Program-made: the position numbers and the translations under genes
NCBI GenBank assembly: GCA_018268315.1
Contig: JAFDWU010000001.1
Coordinates: forward strand, 503,295-567,294
Origin: Armatimonadota bacterium
Lineage (GTDB): Bacteria; Armatimonadota; Fimbriimonadia; Fimbriimonadales; Fimbriimonadaceae
DNA length: 64,000 bases
Direction: 5' to 3'
Part shown: piece after piece, positions 1-7,973 of the stretch
Position numbering within the stretch: position 1 is the first letter of the stretch
Layout of the letters: every line of letters starts with the position of its first letter
Notes under the pieces: model-generated
Databases searched by the model: none
Seen by the model: the letters and a program-made list of their open reading frames with translations, nothing else
What the model was told of the DNA's origin: nothing

Positions 1-1
1 T

Positions 2-220
2 GCCTATTTCGTGGGTCTGATCGCCATTTCCCGAACCCTGGGGGCTCGTACGCCATATGCGGTGAATTCGGAAATCGAACTGCTTAGGAGGCTGGAAGCG
101 AAGACGGTAGGGAGCCGTGAGGGGTGGGGTACCCGTCACGCGGACTTCATCAGCTTGCAAAGAGACCGCAAGGAGAAATGCCGCCATAAAGTAATGCTAC
201 ACCCAAAACCCGGTTGCTAA
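2..220 (+). CDS. C-terminal end of an unrecognised protein (partial)
   Basis: An open frame enters from the left edge and ends at TAA 218-220, giving 72 residues. It opens with a short hydrophobic stretch (AYFVGLIAIS) followed by a charged tail rich in R, K and E. This could be the last membrane helix and cytoplasmic tail of a membrane protein. Its stop overlaps the stop of the convergent racemase gene by 3 bases; a similarly tight convergent ending occurs at 5462-5465, which favours a real gene end. No family is recognised. A chance open frame cannot be excluded. Confidence 0.35.
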   Translation, partial: AYFVGLIAISRTLGARTPYAVNSEIELLRRLEAKTVGSREGWGTRHADFISLQRDRKEKCRHKVMLHPKPGC

Positions 221-954
221 CGCTCTGGCCCAACTGAAAGCCAGCCTGCCGTGACCGTCAGCGGATGCTTGTCCAGCGCCTGGCGAACCGCGTACTTCGC
301 CAGCAGCCTCGTCGAGTCCAGAATCGGAAGCGGGGAGTTCTCTGCCGTTACGATCAAGGGGATCTCCGTGCAGCCTAGAATCACGCACTCCGCGCCACGC
401 GCTTTTAGGTCGCGTATCGCCTGAAGGAAGTACTCCGTGGTCGCAGGGCTGAACACACCCTGGCAAAGCTCATCGAAGATCGCCGAGTTGATGCGATCGC
501 GCACCGGCTCATCGGGAATCAGTCGGTTGAGGCCCCGCTTCTCAAGCGCGTTGGCGTAAACCGAGCCCGTCATCGTCCACTTCGTGCCAAGCAGCCCGAC
601 ATTCTTCCAACCCGATGCGGCTATTTCGTGGCAAACGACTTCCGCGATATGAAGACCCGGGATCGGGAGCTTATTGGCAATCTGCTCCAGCACCAGGTGG
701 GCAGTGTTGTCGGGGCAGATGTAGAAGTCCGCGCCCGCATCGGCGACCCGCACCACACCTTCCGCTAAGTGCTTGCCGACCGTCTCGTAGTCGCCGCTCT
801 CCCAAGCGGGCATGCTCAGCCCCATTGGCAGGATGCTCATCGCGATGGTCGGATGCATGTGTGGGCCAAGCGCCTCCGCCCCTTCCCGGCACGCGGTGAT
901 GAAGCAAAGCGCGCCGCCTTCGGCGCTATGCGCCGCAATCCCGATGGTTTTCAT
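217..954 (-). CDS. Aspartate/glutamate racemase family protein
   Basis: 245 residues, the usual length for the cofactor-independent Asp/Glu racemase superfamily, which interconverts amino-acid enantiomers with two cysteines. Both catalytic cysteines are visible in their usual contexts: C80 in CPDNTAH and C195 in GCTEIPL. The N-terminus MKTIGIAAHSAEGGA matches the first strand and loop of the fold. The substrate is most likely aspartate, since the sequence looks more like aspartate racemase than MurI, but sequence alone does not settle it. The gene stands alone, convergent with the partial gene at the left edge and separated from the tRNA by 219 bp. No strong Shine-Dalgarno precedes the ATG. 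Confidence 0.85.
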   Translation of the reverse strand: MKTIGIAAHSAEGGALCFITACREGAEALGPHMHPTIAMSILPMGLSMPAWESGDYETVGKHLAEGVVRVADAGADFYICPDNTAHLVLEQIANKLPIPGLHIAEVVCHEIAASGWKNVGLLGTKWTMTGSVYANALEKRGLNRLIPDEPVRDRINSAIFDELCQGVFSPATTEYFLQAIRDLKARGAECVILGCTEIPLIVTAENSPLPILDSTRLLAKYAVRQALDKHPLTVTAGWLSVGPER

Positions 955-1055
955 GGTCTTTCGGAATTACACCCAAAGGGATCGGAGAGTTGAGCCTGTC
1001 ATGTGAGGCGAAAGCGCAACTGCACCCTATGACCACTCACTGCAGGTCAAAACGT

Positions 1056-1076
1056 AACTGGCGGAGAGGGTGGGAT
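1056..1076 (+). repeat. Duplicate of the tRNA-Ser 3' end
   Basis: These 21 bases are identical to 1171-1191, which cover the CCA, discriminator, acceptor strand and start of the T arm of tRNA-Ser. The copies are direct repeats whose starts are 115 bp apart. The copy here lacks the rest of the tRNA. A repeated tRNA 3' end is the usual footprint of site-specific integration or of partial tRNA duplication; no integrase lies between the copies. Confidence 0.8.
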
Positions 1077-1172
1077 GGCTCCTACGGAGATCCGCTTCTC
1101 ACCGATATCACGGTTCGCCCATACGAACCTTTCGGGTTCTCATCAACCCTCACGTCGGTTTCGTAATCGAAA

Positions 1173-1261
<89 letters not shown>

Positions 1262-1304
1262 GCCGGATAGTATGGCCCATCGAACCTGAAACCCGCAACC
1301 GACG

Positions 1305-2117
1305 CTAGCCAATCAGCGCGCTCACCGCATCCAGCAGCGGCGCAGGCCGCACCAGCACCGCCCGAACGTCCCCGTACCCCGCCGCAAGCAGCTTCGCGGC
1401 CAGTTCCTGGCCGTTCGGCGCGGAAAAGCAGAACCCGTCCTCAACCACCTCGATCTGAACCCCGAACGGCTCCAGCAGCGAGCGGTAGCTTTCCCCACGC
1501 GCGGTTTCCACTGTTACCCGCTCCTTCCCCACCTGCTTGCGAAGCTCGGCCACCGACCCGAAGAACGCCTTCTCGCCATCCTTCAGAATCAGCACCTTAT
1601 CGAATGCCTCGATCAGCCCGGCGTCGCCGGTCGCCGCCACCATCGCCGAACCAGCGCCCGCTTCCCGCCACAGCGAAAACAGCCCCTCGCGCGCCCACGA
1701 ATCCAGCTCATCGAAGGTCCGACCCACTAGATACACGCTTTGCGGTGAGAGAAACATCGGAACCAGGCTGGCCGCCGCCTGCAAACCACCACTCAAGGCG
1801 TCCAACCGAGACTGACGGAAGGGCCACAAGCCAAGAAGACTCGTAACATGGGCAAACCGCTCAGACTCGGACCGCTTGGCAAGTGTGCTGAGCTTCGCCC
1901 GACCAAGGCGCGAAAACACCTGCGGCTCCGCTAGCGGCGAAGCCGCCCAAATTCGCCCGGAATCTCCGCCGCGCCCGCCGAGCGCGCGCATCAAGGATCG
2001 CTTGCCGGAACCCGCTTTGCCCACAACCACCAGCGATTCGCCGGATAGAAGCGAAAAGCTGAACGGCCGAGCGTCTGGGCGAAGCACCAGATTCTCGACA
2101 ATGATGAGCGGGTCCAT
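1305..2117 (-). CDS. Degenerate ABC-type ATPase domain protein
   Basis: 270 residues with the layout of an ABC transporter nucleotide-binding domain, but with most catalytic positions changed. The P-loop reads GKAGSGKR (33-40), with Arg in place of the Ser/Thr that binds magnesium. The signature LSGG is intact (108-111). The Walker B stretch is YLVGRTFDELD (129-139), so the Walker B Asp is Gly132 and the catalytic Glu is Arg133. The H-loop His is Gly164 in ATGD. It probably binds nucleotide weakly, if at all, and is unlikely to hydrolyse it. The roughly 90-residue C-terminal part is unassigned. It is the last gene of the operon running down from 4913, 9 bases after the peptidase, and no transporter permease is adjacent. 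A regulatory or structural role is possible. Confidence 0.75.
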   Translation of the reverse strand: MDPLIIVENLVLRPDARPFSFSLLSGESLVVVGKAGSGKRSLMRALGGRGGDSGRIWAASPLAEPQVFSRLGRAKLSTLAKRSESERFAHVTSLLGLWPFRQSRLDALSGGLQAAASLVPMFLSPQSVYLVGRTFDELDSWAREGLFSLWREAGAGSAMVAATGDAGLIEAFDKVLILKDGEKAFFGSVAELRKQVGKERVTVETARGESYRSLLEPFGVQIEVVEDGFCFSAPNGQELAAKLLAAGYGDVRAVLVRPAPLLDAVSALIG

Positions 2118-2126
2118 ACAGCCCCT

Positions 2127-3194
2127 TTAGAACTCGAGAAGCTCTTTCGTGCTGGTGTCGAAGATCTCAACGCCGGTGGAGGTCACCACCACGTCGTTCT
2201 CAATTCGAACGCCGCCGTAGCCTTCGATGTAAACGCCCGGTTCAACCGTCCAAACCTGGCCCTCTTCAAGCACAATCTCGCTGGAAGGTCCGAGCGCGCC
2301 GCCATCGTGCACTGCAATGCCAAGACCGTGGCCCAAGGAATGCCCGAAATACTTCGCAAGGCCCTTCTCATCCAAAATCTCTCGGCACCTGGCATCTACA
2401 TCGCGCCCCTTCACGCCCGGCTTCATCATTTCAATCGAAGCTAGCTGCGACTTCAGCACCTGGTTGTAAATCTCTTTGTGGCGATCAGTCGCCTTGCCGA
2501 TGACCACCGTTCGCGTGATGTCGCTCTTATAACCCTGGTAGTCCGCGCCGAAGTCCATCGTCAGGAAATCGCCATCCACCAGCACTCGGTCGGTCGATTT
2601 GCCGTGGGGGCGCGCGCTGTTCGGCCCGCTCACCACAATCGCGTCAAAGGCAAGCGGCGCATGCTGACGCCGAATAAAGAACTCCAGCTCCAGCAACAGG
2701 TCGTACTCGGTAACGCCCGCGCGAATGACCTTGCGCATGTGCTCGTAGGTCGCATCGGCAATCTTGCACGCCTTGCGAAGCTTGTCCTGCTCTTCGGCTG
2801 TCTTGATCTGCCGCACCGGGCCGACGATGCCCGCCAGCGGCCGAAACTTGACATTGGGAACTGCCGCCTCCCAACCCTGCAGAGTGGAAACAGTCACCGT
2901 CTCGCTCTCAAATCCAACTTCGGTGACGCCGTTCTCAGCCATCACCTGGCCAAGAAACTTTGCGCCCGTCATCGGCGCGGCAAAGGTGTGCACGTCGTAC
3001 CCCTTCACCTGCTCTCTTGCCTGAATCGCATAGCGGCTGTCGGTAATGAAGATCGCTTTATCGACGCCGATCACCGCGTAGCCAAACGAGCCGGTAAAAC
3101 CGGTCGCCCATCCAACATTCGTGGGATCGCTCAACAGAACAGTGGGAAAACCTTCTTTGGCAATGCGAGCCTGTAACCTCTGTAAATTAGACAT
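2127..3194 (-). CDS. pepP: M24 family aminopeptidase (Xaa-Pro peptidase type)
   Basis: A 355-residue cytosolic metallopeptidase that removes N-terminal residues, typically before proline. It has the creatinase-like N-terminal domain followed by the pita-bread domain. The metal ligands are visible: Asp in MDFGADYQGYKSDITRT, His in HSLGHGLGIAVHD, Glu in VEPGVYIEGYGG and Glu in VRIEND. I chose the ATG at 3194 over an in-frame TTG directly before it, because the ATG forms a TGATG stop-start overlap with aroQ, typical of translational coupling. The length fits short PepQ/YpdF-type enzymes better than the 440-residue E. coli PepP, so the gene symbol is approximate. Confidence 0.85.
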   Translation of the reverse strand: MSNLQRLQARIAKEGFPTVLLSDPTNVGWATGFTGSFGYAVIGVDKAIFITDSRYAIQAREQVKGYDVHTFAAPMTGAKFLGQVMAENGVTEVGFESETVTVSTLQGWEAAVPNVKFRPLAGIVGPVRQIKTAEEQDKLRKACKIADATYEHMRKVIRAGVTEYDLLLELEFFIRRQHAPLAFDAIVVSGPNSARPHGKSTDRVLVDGDFLTMDFGADYQGYKSDITRTVVIGKATDRHKEIYNQVLKSQLASIEMMKPGVKGRDVDARCREILDEKGLAKYFGHSLGHGLGIAVHDGGALGPSSEIVLEEGQVWTVEPGVYIEGYGGVRIENDVVVTSTGVEIFDTSTKELLEF

Positions 3195-3652
3195 CAAACA
3201 ACCTCTCTTTCTAGATTCAAAAGCGCGTCGATTGCCATGAGGTAACCGAACCCGCCAAAACCAACAACTTGCCCGATCGTGACCGGGGCGATGACCGATT
3301 CCCTTCGGAATGCTTCCCTGGAATGCACATTCGAAAGGTGAACTTCAACAACCGGAATTCGCACGCTTGCCAGCGCATCGCGTAACGCGTACGAGTAGTG
3401 CCCGAGCGCGCCCGGGTTAATCACAATCGCATCCGCCCACCGACGGGCTTCTTGAATCTGGTCGATCAGTTGCCCCTCGATGTTGCTCTGCAGAATTCGC
3501 ACGTTCACGCCCTTCTTCTGGGCGTGCTGCTGAATCTCGGCGTCGATCTCTTCAAGCGGCTTCTTTCCGTACACGTCCGGCTCTCGGAAGCCGGTCATGT
3601 TCAGGTTCGGACCGTTCAAAACTAAGATTTGGAATGGATTAGTCTCACTCAT
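3194..3652 (-). CDS. aroQ: 3-dehydroquinate dehydratase, type II
   Basis: A 152-residue type II dehydroquinase converting 3-dehydroquinate to 3-dehydroshikimate in the shikimate pathway. The N-terminal VLNGPNLNMTGFREPDVYG holds the substrate loop and the catalytic Tyr. INPGALGHYSYALRDAL and EVHLSNVHSREAFR carry the remaining active-site residues, including the catalytic His. The length is standard for the dodecameric enzyme. It overlaps the Trm112-like gene upstream by ATGA and the peptidase gene downstream by TGATG, so it sits in the middle of a tightly coupled operon. No other shikimate gene is in the window. Confidence 0.95.
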   Translation of the reverse strand: MSETNPFQILVLNGPNLNMTGFREPDVYGKKPLEEIDAEIQQHAQKKGVNVRILQSNIEGQLIDQIQEARRWADAIVINPGALGHYSYALRDALASVRIPVVEVHLSNVHSREAFRRESVIAPVTIGQVVGFGGFGYLMAIDALLNLEREVV

Positions 3653-3834
3653 TTCGTATCTGTGGGCGCATCGGGCGCAATCCCATCCTCCGGTAGCAGG
3701 TCGGGAATGCCGTCAACAATTCGGTAGCGGTAGCCGCACTCTGTACATTTCAGCATCTCATCTGATTCCTGCGCGAGCGGCGGTCGCGATTCGCAACGCG
3801 GGCAAGCAAGAATTTCCAGCAGCTTGGGATTCAT
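3649..3834 (-). CDS. Trm112/YcaR family small protein
   Basis: 61 residues with the Trm112-like fold: MNPKLLEILACPRC followed by a second CxxC, KCTECGYRYRIVDGIPDLLPED. Bacterial members (UPF0434/YcaR) are small zinc-ribbon proteins. The archaeal and eukaryotic relatives activate methyltransferases. All four cysteines of a zinc ribbon are present (CPRC, CTEC). It is coupled to its neighbours by 4-base overlaps on both sides. The partner methyltransferase, if any, cannot be identified here. Confidence 0.85.
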   Translation of the reverse strand: MNPKLLEILACPRCESRPPLAQESDEMLKCTECGYRYRIVDGIPDLLPEDGIAPDAPTDTK

Positions 3835-4913
3835 TTTCCTGCCACCTGCCGGTACACGTTAAGCGTCGTCTCGGCGGTCTTTCGCCAAGAAAACTCTGCC
3901 TCTCGCCGGAATCCGCACTCCCGCATCTGGGCCATCTTACTCGAATTCGATAGCAGTTCCTGGATTGCCTGAGTCCAGGGACCCGGCTTGTCGGGAGGCA
4001 ACACAATTGCCGCATCGCCCGCCACTTCGGGCAACGCTCCACCCGAGCTCGTGATCACGGGGCATCCGCATCGAAACGCCTCCAGAAGCGGCAAACCAAA
4101 GCCTTCATGCCAGCTTGGGCATAAGTAAGCCGAGGCCGTTGAGTAAAGCGCGCAAAGCTGCTCGTTCGTCACGTAACCCAGCGCTCTGATCCGACCGCCA
4201 CCTTCTGTTCCATCCCATCCGGCCTTGCCCGTCAGGGCAAGCGGAACGCCGCGATCCATGCCAAGCACTGCGTCGACCGCCAGCTTCATGTTCTTTCGAG
4301 GCCAGCGGGTGCTAACGGTCAGTAAGAATTCCCCTTCAAGCCCAAAGTCGTTCTTCACTGTCCGCCGGGCTTCTTCCTCTTCAACCCGCTTGATCCAGGT
4401 CGCGGCGGCAAGCGGCGTCGCTGTTACCCTGCCCTTCGCCGCCGGAATTAACCGCTCGATCTCGCCCTTCGAAGTTTCAGAGACAGTGATCACGGCCGCC
4501 GCCCTTCGTGCTGCCGCCGGAACCGTGCGGCTCAGCAGAAAGCGATCGCGCGGTTTAAACCACTCCGGCCCGATCAGAAAGCTCACATCGTGAATCGTCG
4601 TAATTCCGCGCCGACCAGCAAGCGGGCTCAAGCTGTACTGCGTGTGGATAACATCCGCGCCCTCACGGCGGGCGAACAGCGGGAACGAAACATAGCTCCA
4701 CCACCGGCTGTTGCTTCCTGGCAGGCGCCTCCAGACAAAACGCTCGTCATTCGGCAAATCGCTCGGCTTGGGTTGGTTGGAGATAAGGAGCAAGCGAAAC
4801 GAATCCGACAATTGAGACAGCCCGAATACCAAACCCGCCCAGTAGGTGCTGTCGCCGGTTGCGCTCGCGCCAATCAAGCGGGCGTCAATTGCTATGGTCA
4901 AGGTATCCGGCAT
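3831..4913 (-). CDS. Glycosyltransferase family 4 (GT-B)
   Basis: A 360-residue retaining GT-B glycosyltransferase. The N-terminal domain starts LTIAIDARLIGASATGDSTYWAGL, as in mannosyl- and rhamnosyl-transferases that use nucleotide sugars. The C-terminal donor site has the conserved pattern EGFGLPLLEAFRCGCPVITS followed by LPEVAGDAA. No signal peptide or membrane helix is seen, so it acts on the cytoplasmic side. It is the first gene of the five-gene operon and lies divergent from the small secreted protein at 5055. Donor and acceptor are unknown. Confidence 0.85.
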   Translation of the reverse strand: MPDTLTIAIDARLIGASATGDSTYWAGLVFGLSQLSDSFRLLLISNQPKPSDLPNDERFVWRRLPGSNSRWWSYVSFPLFARREGADVIHTQYSLSPLAGRRGITTIHDVSFLIGPEWFKPRDRFLLSRTVPAAARRAAAVITVSETSKGEIERLIPAAKGRVTATPLAAATWIKRVEEEEARRTVKNDFGLEGEFLLTVSTRWPRKNMKLAVDAVLGMDRGVPLALTGKAGWDGTEGGGRIRALGYVTNEQLCALYSTASAYLCPSWHEGFGLPLLEAFRCGCPVITSSGGALPEVAGDAAIVLPPDKPGPWTQAIQELLSNSSKMAQMRECGFRREAEFSWRKTAETTLNVYRQVAGK

Positions 4914-5054
4914 GCTTCGGCCTCAGGGCAAGGTTAAGATACCGCCTCGTTCGGCTGCGGGAATCATTTGAACAGGGTAACCGTTGCAATGGGAGGCTTA
5001 ATCTTACGATTAGTTGCGCAAATGCTAGAATTCTAAGTACGTCGAGTTGACCCG

Positions 5055-5465
5055 ATGAAGAAAAAGACACCACCCGTGTTCACGATCGCAGGAATCGCCA
5101 TCCTTCTGACCCTCGTTTTGGCGATGAACGCCCCGAAGAACGATTTGATTAGAGGCAACGATACTGTAACAGGACATACCACCAAGGTTTCATCCAACGA
5201 TATCGACAGCGCAATGCACCAAACTCAAAACAGTGGCGAGTTGCATCAAGCGGTCCCGCTAAAGGCCGACGACTCGTCAGCCCAGCACCCGGTGCTTCGG
5301 AAGAATCTCGCATTCGAACCGGGCCAGTCCGTTTTGCAGGCCCCGCCGAGCAACATCCACCCGATCGGTGAACGAGCGATCCAAGATGCGGAGCCGGTTC
5401 GAGGTTGGTACACGAAGGAATCGGGTATCGCACAGAGAAATCAGCAGACGACTCCTGGCCGTTAG
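5055..5465 (+). CDS. Small membrane-anchored or secreted protein of unknown function
   Basis: 136 residues. After MKKKTPP a single hydrophobic helix (about residues 8-25) serves as signal anchor or signal peptide. The rest is polar and low in predicted structure (many N, Q, H, S, P), consistent with an extracytoplasmic linker-like protein. No cysteine and no known domain are seen. A TAGAAT box at 5026-5031 could be its -10 element. Its stop overlaps the convergent ATPase gene's stop at 5462-5465. Function unknown. Confidence 0.6.
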   Translation: MKKKTPPVFTIAGIAILLTLVLAMNAPKNDLIRGNDTVTGHTTKVSSNDIDSAMHQTQNSGELHQAVPLKADDSSAQHPVLRKNLAFEPGQSVLQAPPSNIHPIGERAIQDAEPVRGWYTKESGIAQRNQQTTPGR

Positions 5466-6235
5466 GTCCGCACCGAGATCCTCAGCTTGCCATTAGAATC
5501 CGTCCACCTTTCAAAGTTGGCGCTGTAGGCGTCTTCGATTCTCGTTGAGGCCATCAGTTCGCCCGCGCTTTCAGCGAAAATTCCCTCATCTCTTCCCAAT
5601 AAAAGGCACTTTGAAGGTATGGCGGAAACCAGGTCAAGGTTGTGGGTCGCCAAAATCACCCCTTTGCCCTCAGAAAGCGCTGCCGATATCAGCTTGATCA
5701 GGTTGGCTTGAGCGCCAAAGTCTTGATCCGAAAAAGGCTCGTCGAGCAGCAAAATCTGGGTCTGCTGCGCCAAAGCGCGGGCAAATAGCACCCGTTGCTT
5801 TTCACCCCCACTTAGCTGGGTTATCGGCCTATCGGCAAAGCCAAGCATTCCACAGCTTTCCAAAGCCGCTTCCGATGCCTGCCGCCAACCCGCTTTGCCC
5901 ACCACGCTGCCGCGCGCGCCCATCTGCACGATTTCTAGCGCGGAGAAATTGAAGACGTGGTTCTCTTCTTGTGGAAGCCAGGCGATCAGCCGCGCGCGCT
6001 CCTGGTAGCCCAGAGAAGCTAAATCATGTCCCTCGACCAAAACCTTGCCGTCTAGCGCCGGCATTAACCCGGCAAGAGTTCGTATCAGCGTGCTTTTGCC
6101 AGACCCGTTTGGGCCAATAATCTGCAGGCACTCTCCTGCCAATAGTCGGAACGATAACGGGTTCGAAAACAATGGGCCCCGATGGCCAAACCGCAGTTCC
6201 TCAACCTGCAACAAGGGGGTTTCAGTCGATGACAA
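5462..6235 (-). CDS. ABC transporter ATP-binding protein, FecE/BtuD type
   Basis: 257-residue nucleotide-binding subunit with all motifs intact: Walker A GPNGSGKST (41-49), Q-loop LPQE, signature LSGGEKQR (141-148), Walker B LLLDEP and H-loop ATHN. The order and the long helical domain resemble importers of iron-siderophore or cobalamin, but no permease or binding protein is adjacent. It begins with TTG, preceded by AGGA 8 nt upstream, and overlaps the exporter gene by 14 nt, so the two are probably co-translated. The substrate is unknown. Confidence 0.8.
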   Translation of the reverse strand: MSSTETPLLQVEELRFGHRGPLFSNPLSFRLLAGECLQIIGPNGSGKSTLIRTLAGLMPALDGKVLVEGHDLASLGYQERARLIAWLPQEENHVFNFSALEIVQMGARGSVVGKAGWRQASEAALESCGMLGFADRPITQLSGGEKQRVLFARALAQQTQILLLDEPFSDQDFGAQANLIKLISAALSEGKGVILATHNLDLVSAIPSKCLLLGRDEGIFAESAGELMASTRIEDAYSANFERWTDSNGKLRISVRT

Positions 6236-7973
6236 CTTCCATTCCTCGCTGGCCGAACGCCTTCACCATCGCGGAGTAGACGCCGTTCTTGCGCAGCAAC
6301 TCGTCGTGGCTCCCGCACTCCTCAACCTTGCCTCTGCTCAAAACGGCAATGCGACTGGCCCGGGCCGCCGTAGTGAGGCGGTGGGCGATGAACAGCGTCG
6401 TGCGCTCCTGCATCACTTCGTCGAGCGCCGACTGCACCTGCTGCTCCGACATCGCGTCGAGCGCGCTTGTCGCCTCGTCAAGCAGCAAAATCATGGGCTT
6501 ACGCACCAGGGCGCGAGCAATGCTGATGCGCTGCATCTCGCCTCCGCTTAGGCGCGTTCCGCGCTCACCCAGCACGGTTTCAAACCGCTCTGGCATCGGG
6601 TTCACAAATACATCCGCATGGGCCTGCTTCGCCGCGCTTGCAATCTCGTCGTCGGTCGCGTCGGGATCGCCAAGGCGAATGTTCTCGCTGATTGTGCCCG
6701 CAAAAAGGAAGCCCTGCTGCGGCACCACGCCAATCTGACCACGAAGCCATGCCGGATCGAGGGTGTTGATGTTCACATCGTCCACCAGAATCTCGCCCTT
6801 GGTTACTTCGTAGAACCTCAAAAGCAGATCGGCGATCGTGCTCTTGCCGCTGCCGCTCGGGCCAACCAAAGCAAGACTCTCGCCCGGCTCGATCACAAAG
6901 CTAACGCCCTGCAAAGCCTCGGTGCCATCGGGATAGGTGAACCACACATCCCGAAACTCGATTCGGCCCTTCGGATGCGCGATGGTCTTTACACTGCTGG
7001 TGGTGGCGGCGGGAATTTCGATCTCTAATATCTCTTCGTAAATGCGATCCGTCGCTGCTTGAACCTGAGCCAACGTCTGCCGAAATGAACCCAAATTCCT
7101 CTGACCCTGGTTGATCCCATCGAGTGCAAAAAGCGCCGCCGATAGCCGCGCAACATCCATGTGGTCGGCGATATGAAACGCGCCGAGCAGGAACACCACA
7201 AGGGCCAAGCTCACCGCGCCCAGTAGCTCAACTGAGGGCCGCAAAGAGGCGGCGCGCCGCGCCGCTTCCAGTTGGCTCTTTAGCGTGCGCGAGGTAAGCC
7301 CCCCAACTCGCTGAATCATCGTCTGCTCCGCGCCAAACGCCTTCACCACGCGCGTGCCTTGCAGCGATTCTTGAATCGTCGCGTTCAGATCGGCTAAGTC
7401 GCGCTGCACCGTCTCCTGGGCAGCCCGCATCTTTCGCGCATTCGTCTTGCTCACCACCATGAACACCGGAAACAACGCAAGCACCACCAGGACAAGCTGG
7501 GGCAAGTAATACATAACGGTGACGGTGCCGATGGCGATCTTCACCGGGCCGTCAATGGAATCCTTCAAGACCTGCACCGCGGCCTGATACACCCCTACAT
7601 CGTTCGTCAGCACGCTCTGAATCGCGCCTGCCCGCTTCTCGTTGAAGTAGCTGAGCGGCAACTGCTGGAGCTTCGTAAACAGCTTGAGCCTCAGCGCTGC
7701 CGTAAGTTCCGCCGCCGCCCTGGTCAGCAGGAACGCTTGCTGGCGAGTGAAGTAATACTTAGCCGCGAAGACCGCCACGATGCCAAAGCTGAGATAGGTC
7801 AGCCTCTCTGAGTGGTGATTCTCGATTGCCGCGATGACCTCGCGGATAAACACCGCGATGAATCCACCAAGCGCCGACGCCACTGCCGTGCAGGCAAGAC
7901 CGGCGTAGATGATCCGCTTCTGCGCATCAAGCTCCAGCCGAATGCGCGGGTCAATCGACTTGAGACCGAACAA
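6222..7973 (-). CDS. ABC exporter, fused membrane and ATPase domains (MsbA-like)
   Basis: 583-residue half-transporter acting as a homo- or heterodimer in the inner membrane. Residues 20-310 form the six-helix type IV exporter domain, with the coupling region TRVVKAFGAEQ. The ATPase domain follows: Walker A GPSGSGKST (371-379), Q-loop VVPQQGFLFAGTISENI, signature LSGGEMQR, Walker B LLLDEATSALD and H-loop IAHRL. Members flip lipid A precursors, lipids or drugs, and the substrate here is not determined. The start is TTG, immediately after the asnS stop. The downstream ATPase overlaps it. Confidence 0.88.
   Translation of the reverse strand: MFGLKSIDPRIRLELDAQKRIIYAGLACTAVASALGGFIAVFIREVIAAIENHHSERLTYLSFGIVAVFAAKYYFTRQQAFLLTRAAAELTAALRLKLFTKLQQLPLSYFNEKRAGAIQSVLTNDVGVYQAAVQVLKDSIDGPVKIAIGTVTVMYYLPQLVLVVLALFPVFMVVSKTNARKMRAAQETVQRDLADLNATIQESLQGTRVVKAFGAEQTMIQRVGGLTSRTLKSQLEAARRAASLRPSVELLGAVSLALVVFLLGAFHIADHMDVARLSAALFALDGINQGQRNLGSFRQTLAQVQAATDRIYEEILEIEIPAATTSSVKTIAHPKGRIEFRDVWFTYPDGTEALQGVSFVIEPGESLALVGPSGSGKSTIADLLLRFYEVTKGEILVDDVNINTLDPAWLRGQIGVVPQQGFLFAGTISENIRLGDPDATDDEIASAAKQAHADVFVNPMPERFETVLGERGTRLSGGEMQRISIARALVRKPMILLLDEATSALDAMSEQQVQSALDEVMQERTTLFIAHRLTTAARASRIAVLSRGKVEECGSHDELLRKNGVYSAMVKAFGQRGMEVVID

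Noticed and set aside
1305..2117. Calling the degenerate ABC gene a pseudogene
   Set aside because: The frame is intact, coupled in an operon and the signature motif is preserved, so it more likely encodes a functional non-hydrolysing protein.
2478..3176. 232-residue plus-strand frame opposite the M24 peptidase
   Set aside because: The peptidase metal ligands are conserved on the minus strand; this is its shadow.
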